DNA of 6,333 bases from Clostridiaceae bacterium. GTDB lineage: Bacteria > Bacillota > Clostridia > UMGS1883 > JAAYMJ01. The notes beneath the pieces were generated by a model that worked only from the letters and a program-made list of their open reading frames with translations, made no database searches and was not told the DNA's origin. The translations under genes and the position numbers were made by a program. Positions within the stretch are counted from its first letter, which is position 1. The number at the start of each line of letters is the position of its first letter. Of this stretch, positions 6,217 to 6,333 are shown piece by piece. The DNA lies in the NCBI GenBank assembly GCA_012521455.1, contig JAAYMJ010000216.1:1-6333 (forward strand), written 5' to 3'.

Positions 6217-6333
6217 AAACGCGCTTTGCCAAAACTTCGTTTTCATAGCTTTTGGCGTCATCAATTAAGCTTTGCCCTATTGGGCAGTTATTTTTATAGC
6301 AGTAGTATTCCCAAACAGCCCCAAGGGGATAGG
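6215..6333 (-). CDS. rhaA: L-rhamnose isomerase RhaA, C-terminal 38 residues (runs off the window)
   Basis: The minus strand from the window's right edge encodes the last 38 codons of a gene ending in TGA at 6217-6215. The peptide contains PLGAVWEYYCYKNNCPIG and ends ENEVLAKRV. It aligns without gaps with the C-terminus of E. coli RhaA as I remember it (LPWQAVWEMYCQRHDTPAG, then EKEILSRRG), sharing AVWE-YC, the P-G pair and a similar basic end. RhaA is the cytosolic, metal-dependent isomerase that converts L-rhamnose to L-rhamnulose, the substrate of the RhaB encoded downstream. The gap to the aldolase ATG is 14 nt, so all three genes should share one transcript. The active site lies outside the window, so only identity, not integrity, can be judged. 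Confidence 0.9.
   Translation of the reverse strand, partial: YPLGAVWEYYCYKNNCPIGQSLIDDAKSYENEVLAKRV

Overview
The window looks like chromosome of a low-to-mid GC Firmicute, most likely an anaerobe of the class Clostridia. The grounds are strong purine-rich Shine-Dalgarno sites, U-tailed intrinsic terminators, a CsoR-controlled copper operon, and a secreted 'stalk domain' (copper amine oxidase N-terminal-like) protein of a type common in Clostridia and Paenibacilli. Species cannot be read from the sequence.

Layout, left to right. (1) 1-182 is a leader holding a sigma-A type promoter and a CsoR-like operator over the predicted transcription start. (2) 183-2948, plus strand, is a three-gene copper-efflux operon: copA (Cu+ P1B-ATPase), copZ (Cu+ chaperone) and csoR (Cu+-responsive repressor), closed by a 16-bp hairpin terminator overlapping the csoR stop. 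(3) 3113-3844, minus strand, is a secreted two-repeat stalk-domain protein interrupted by one in-frame TGA, exactly where the family carries tryptophan. It has a good promoter and ribosome binding site. (4) 3845-4038 is intergenic and holds that promoter and the terminator of the next operon. (5) 4039-6333, minus strand, is the end of an L-rhamnose catabolic operon, transcribed rhaA (only its last 38 codons are inside the window), then a class II aldolase of FucA type, then rhaB (rhamnulokinase).

How the genes work together. When cytosolic Cu+ rises, CsoR should leave the operator, CopZ buffers and delivers Cu+, and CopA pumps it out; because csoR is the last gene of the operon it represses, the loop is autoregulatory. 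The rhamnose genes form a complete lower pathway: RhaA isomerises L-rhamnose to L-rhamnulose, RhaB phosphorylates it to L-rhamnulose 1-phosphate, and the aldolase should split that to dihydroxyacetone phosphate and L-lactaldehyde.

I see no phage, insertion sequence, CRISPR array, tRNA or rRNA. No new multi-gene system stands out. The points most worth a second look are the TGA-for-Trp interruption, the FucA-type aldolase doing a rhamnulose-phosphate job, and a terminator whose stem is continuous only in the minus-strand RNA.
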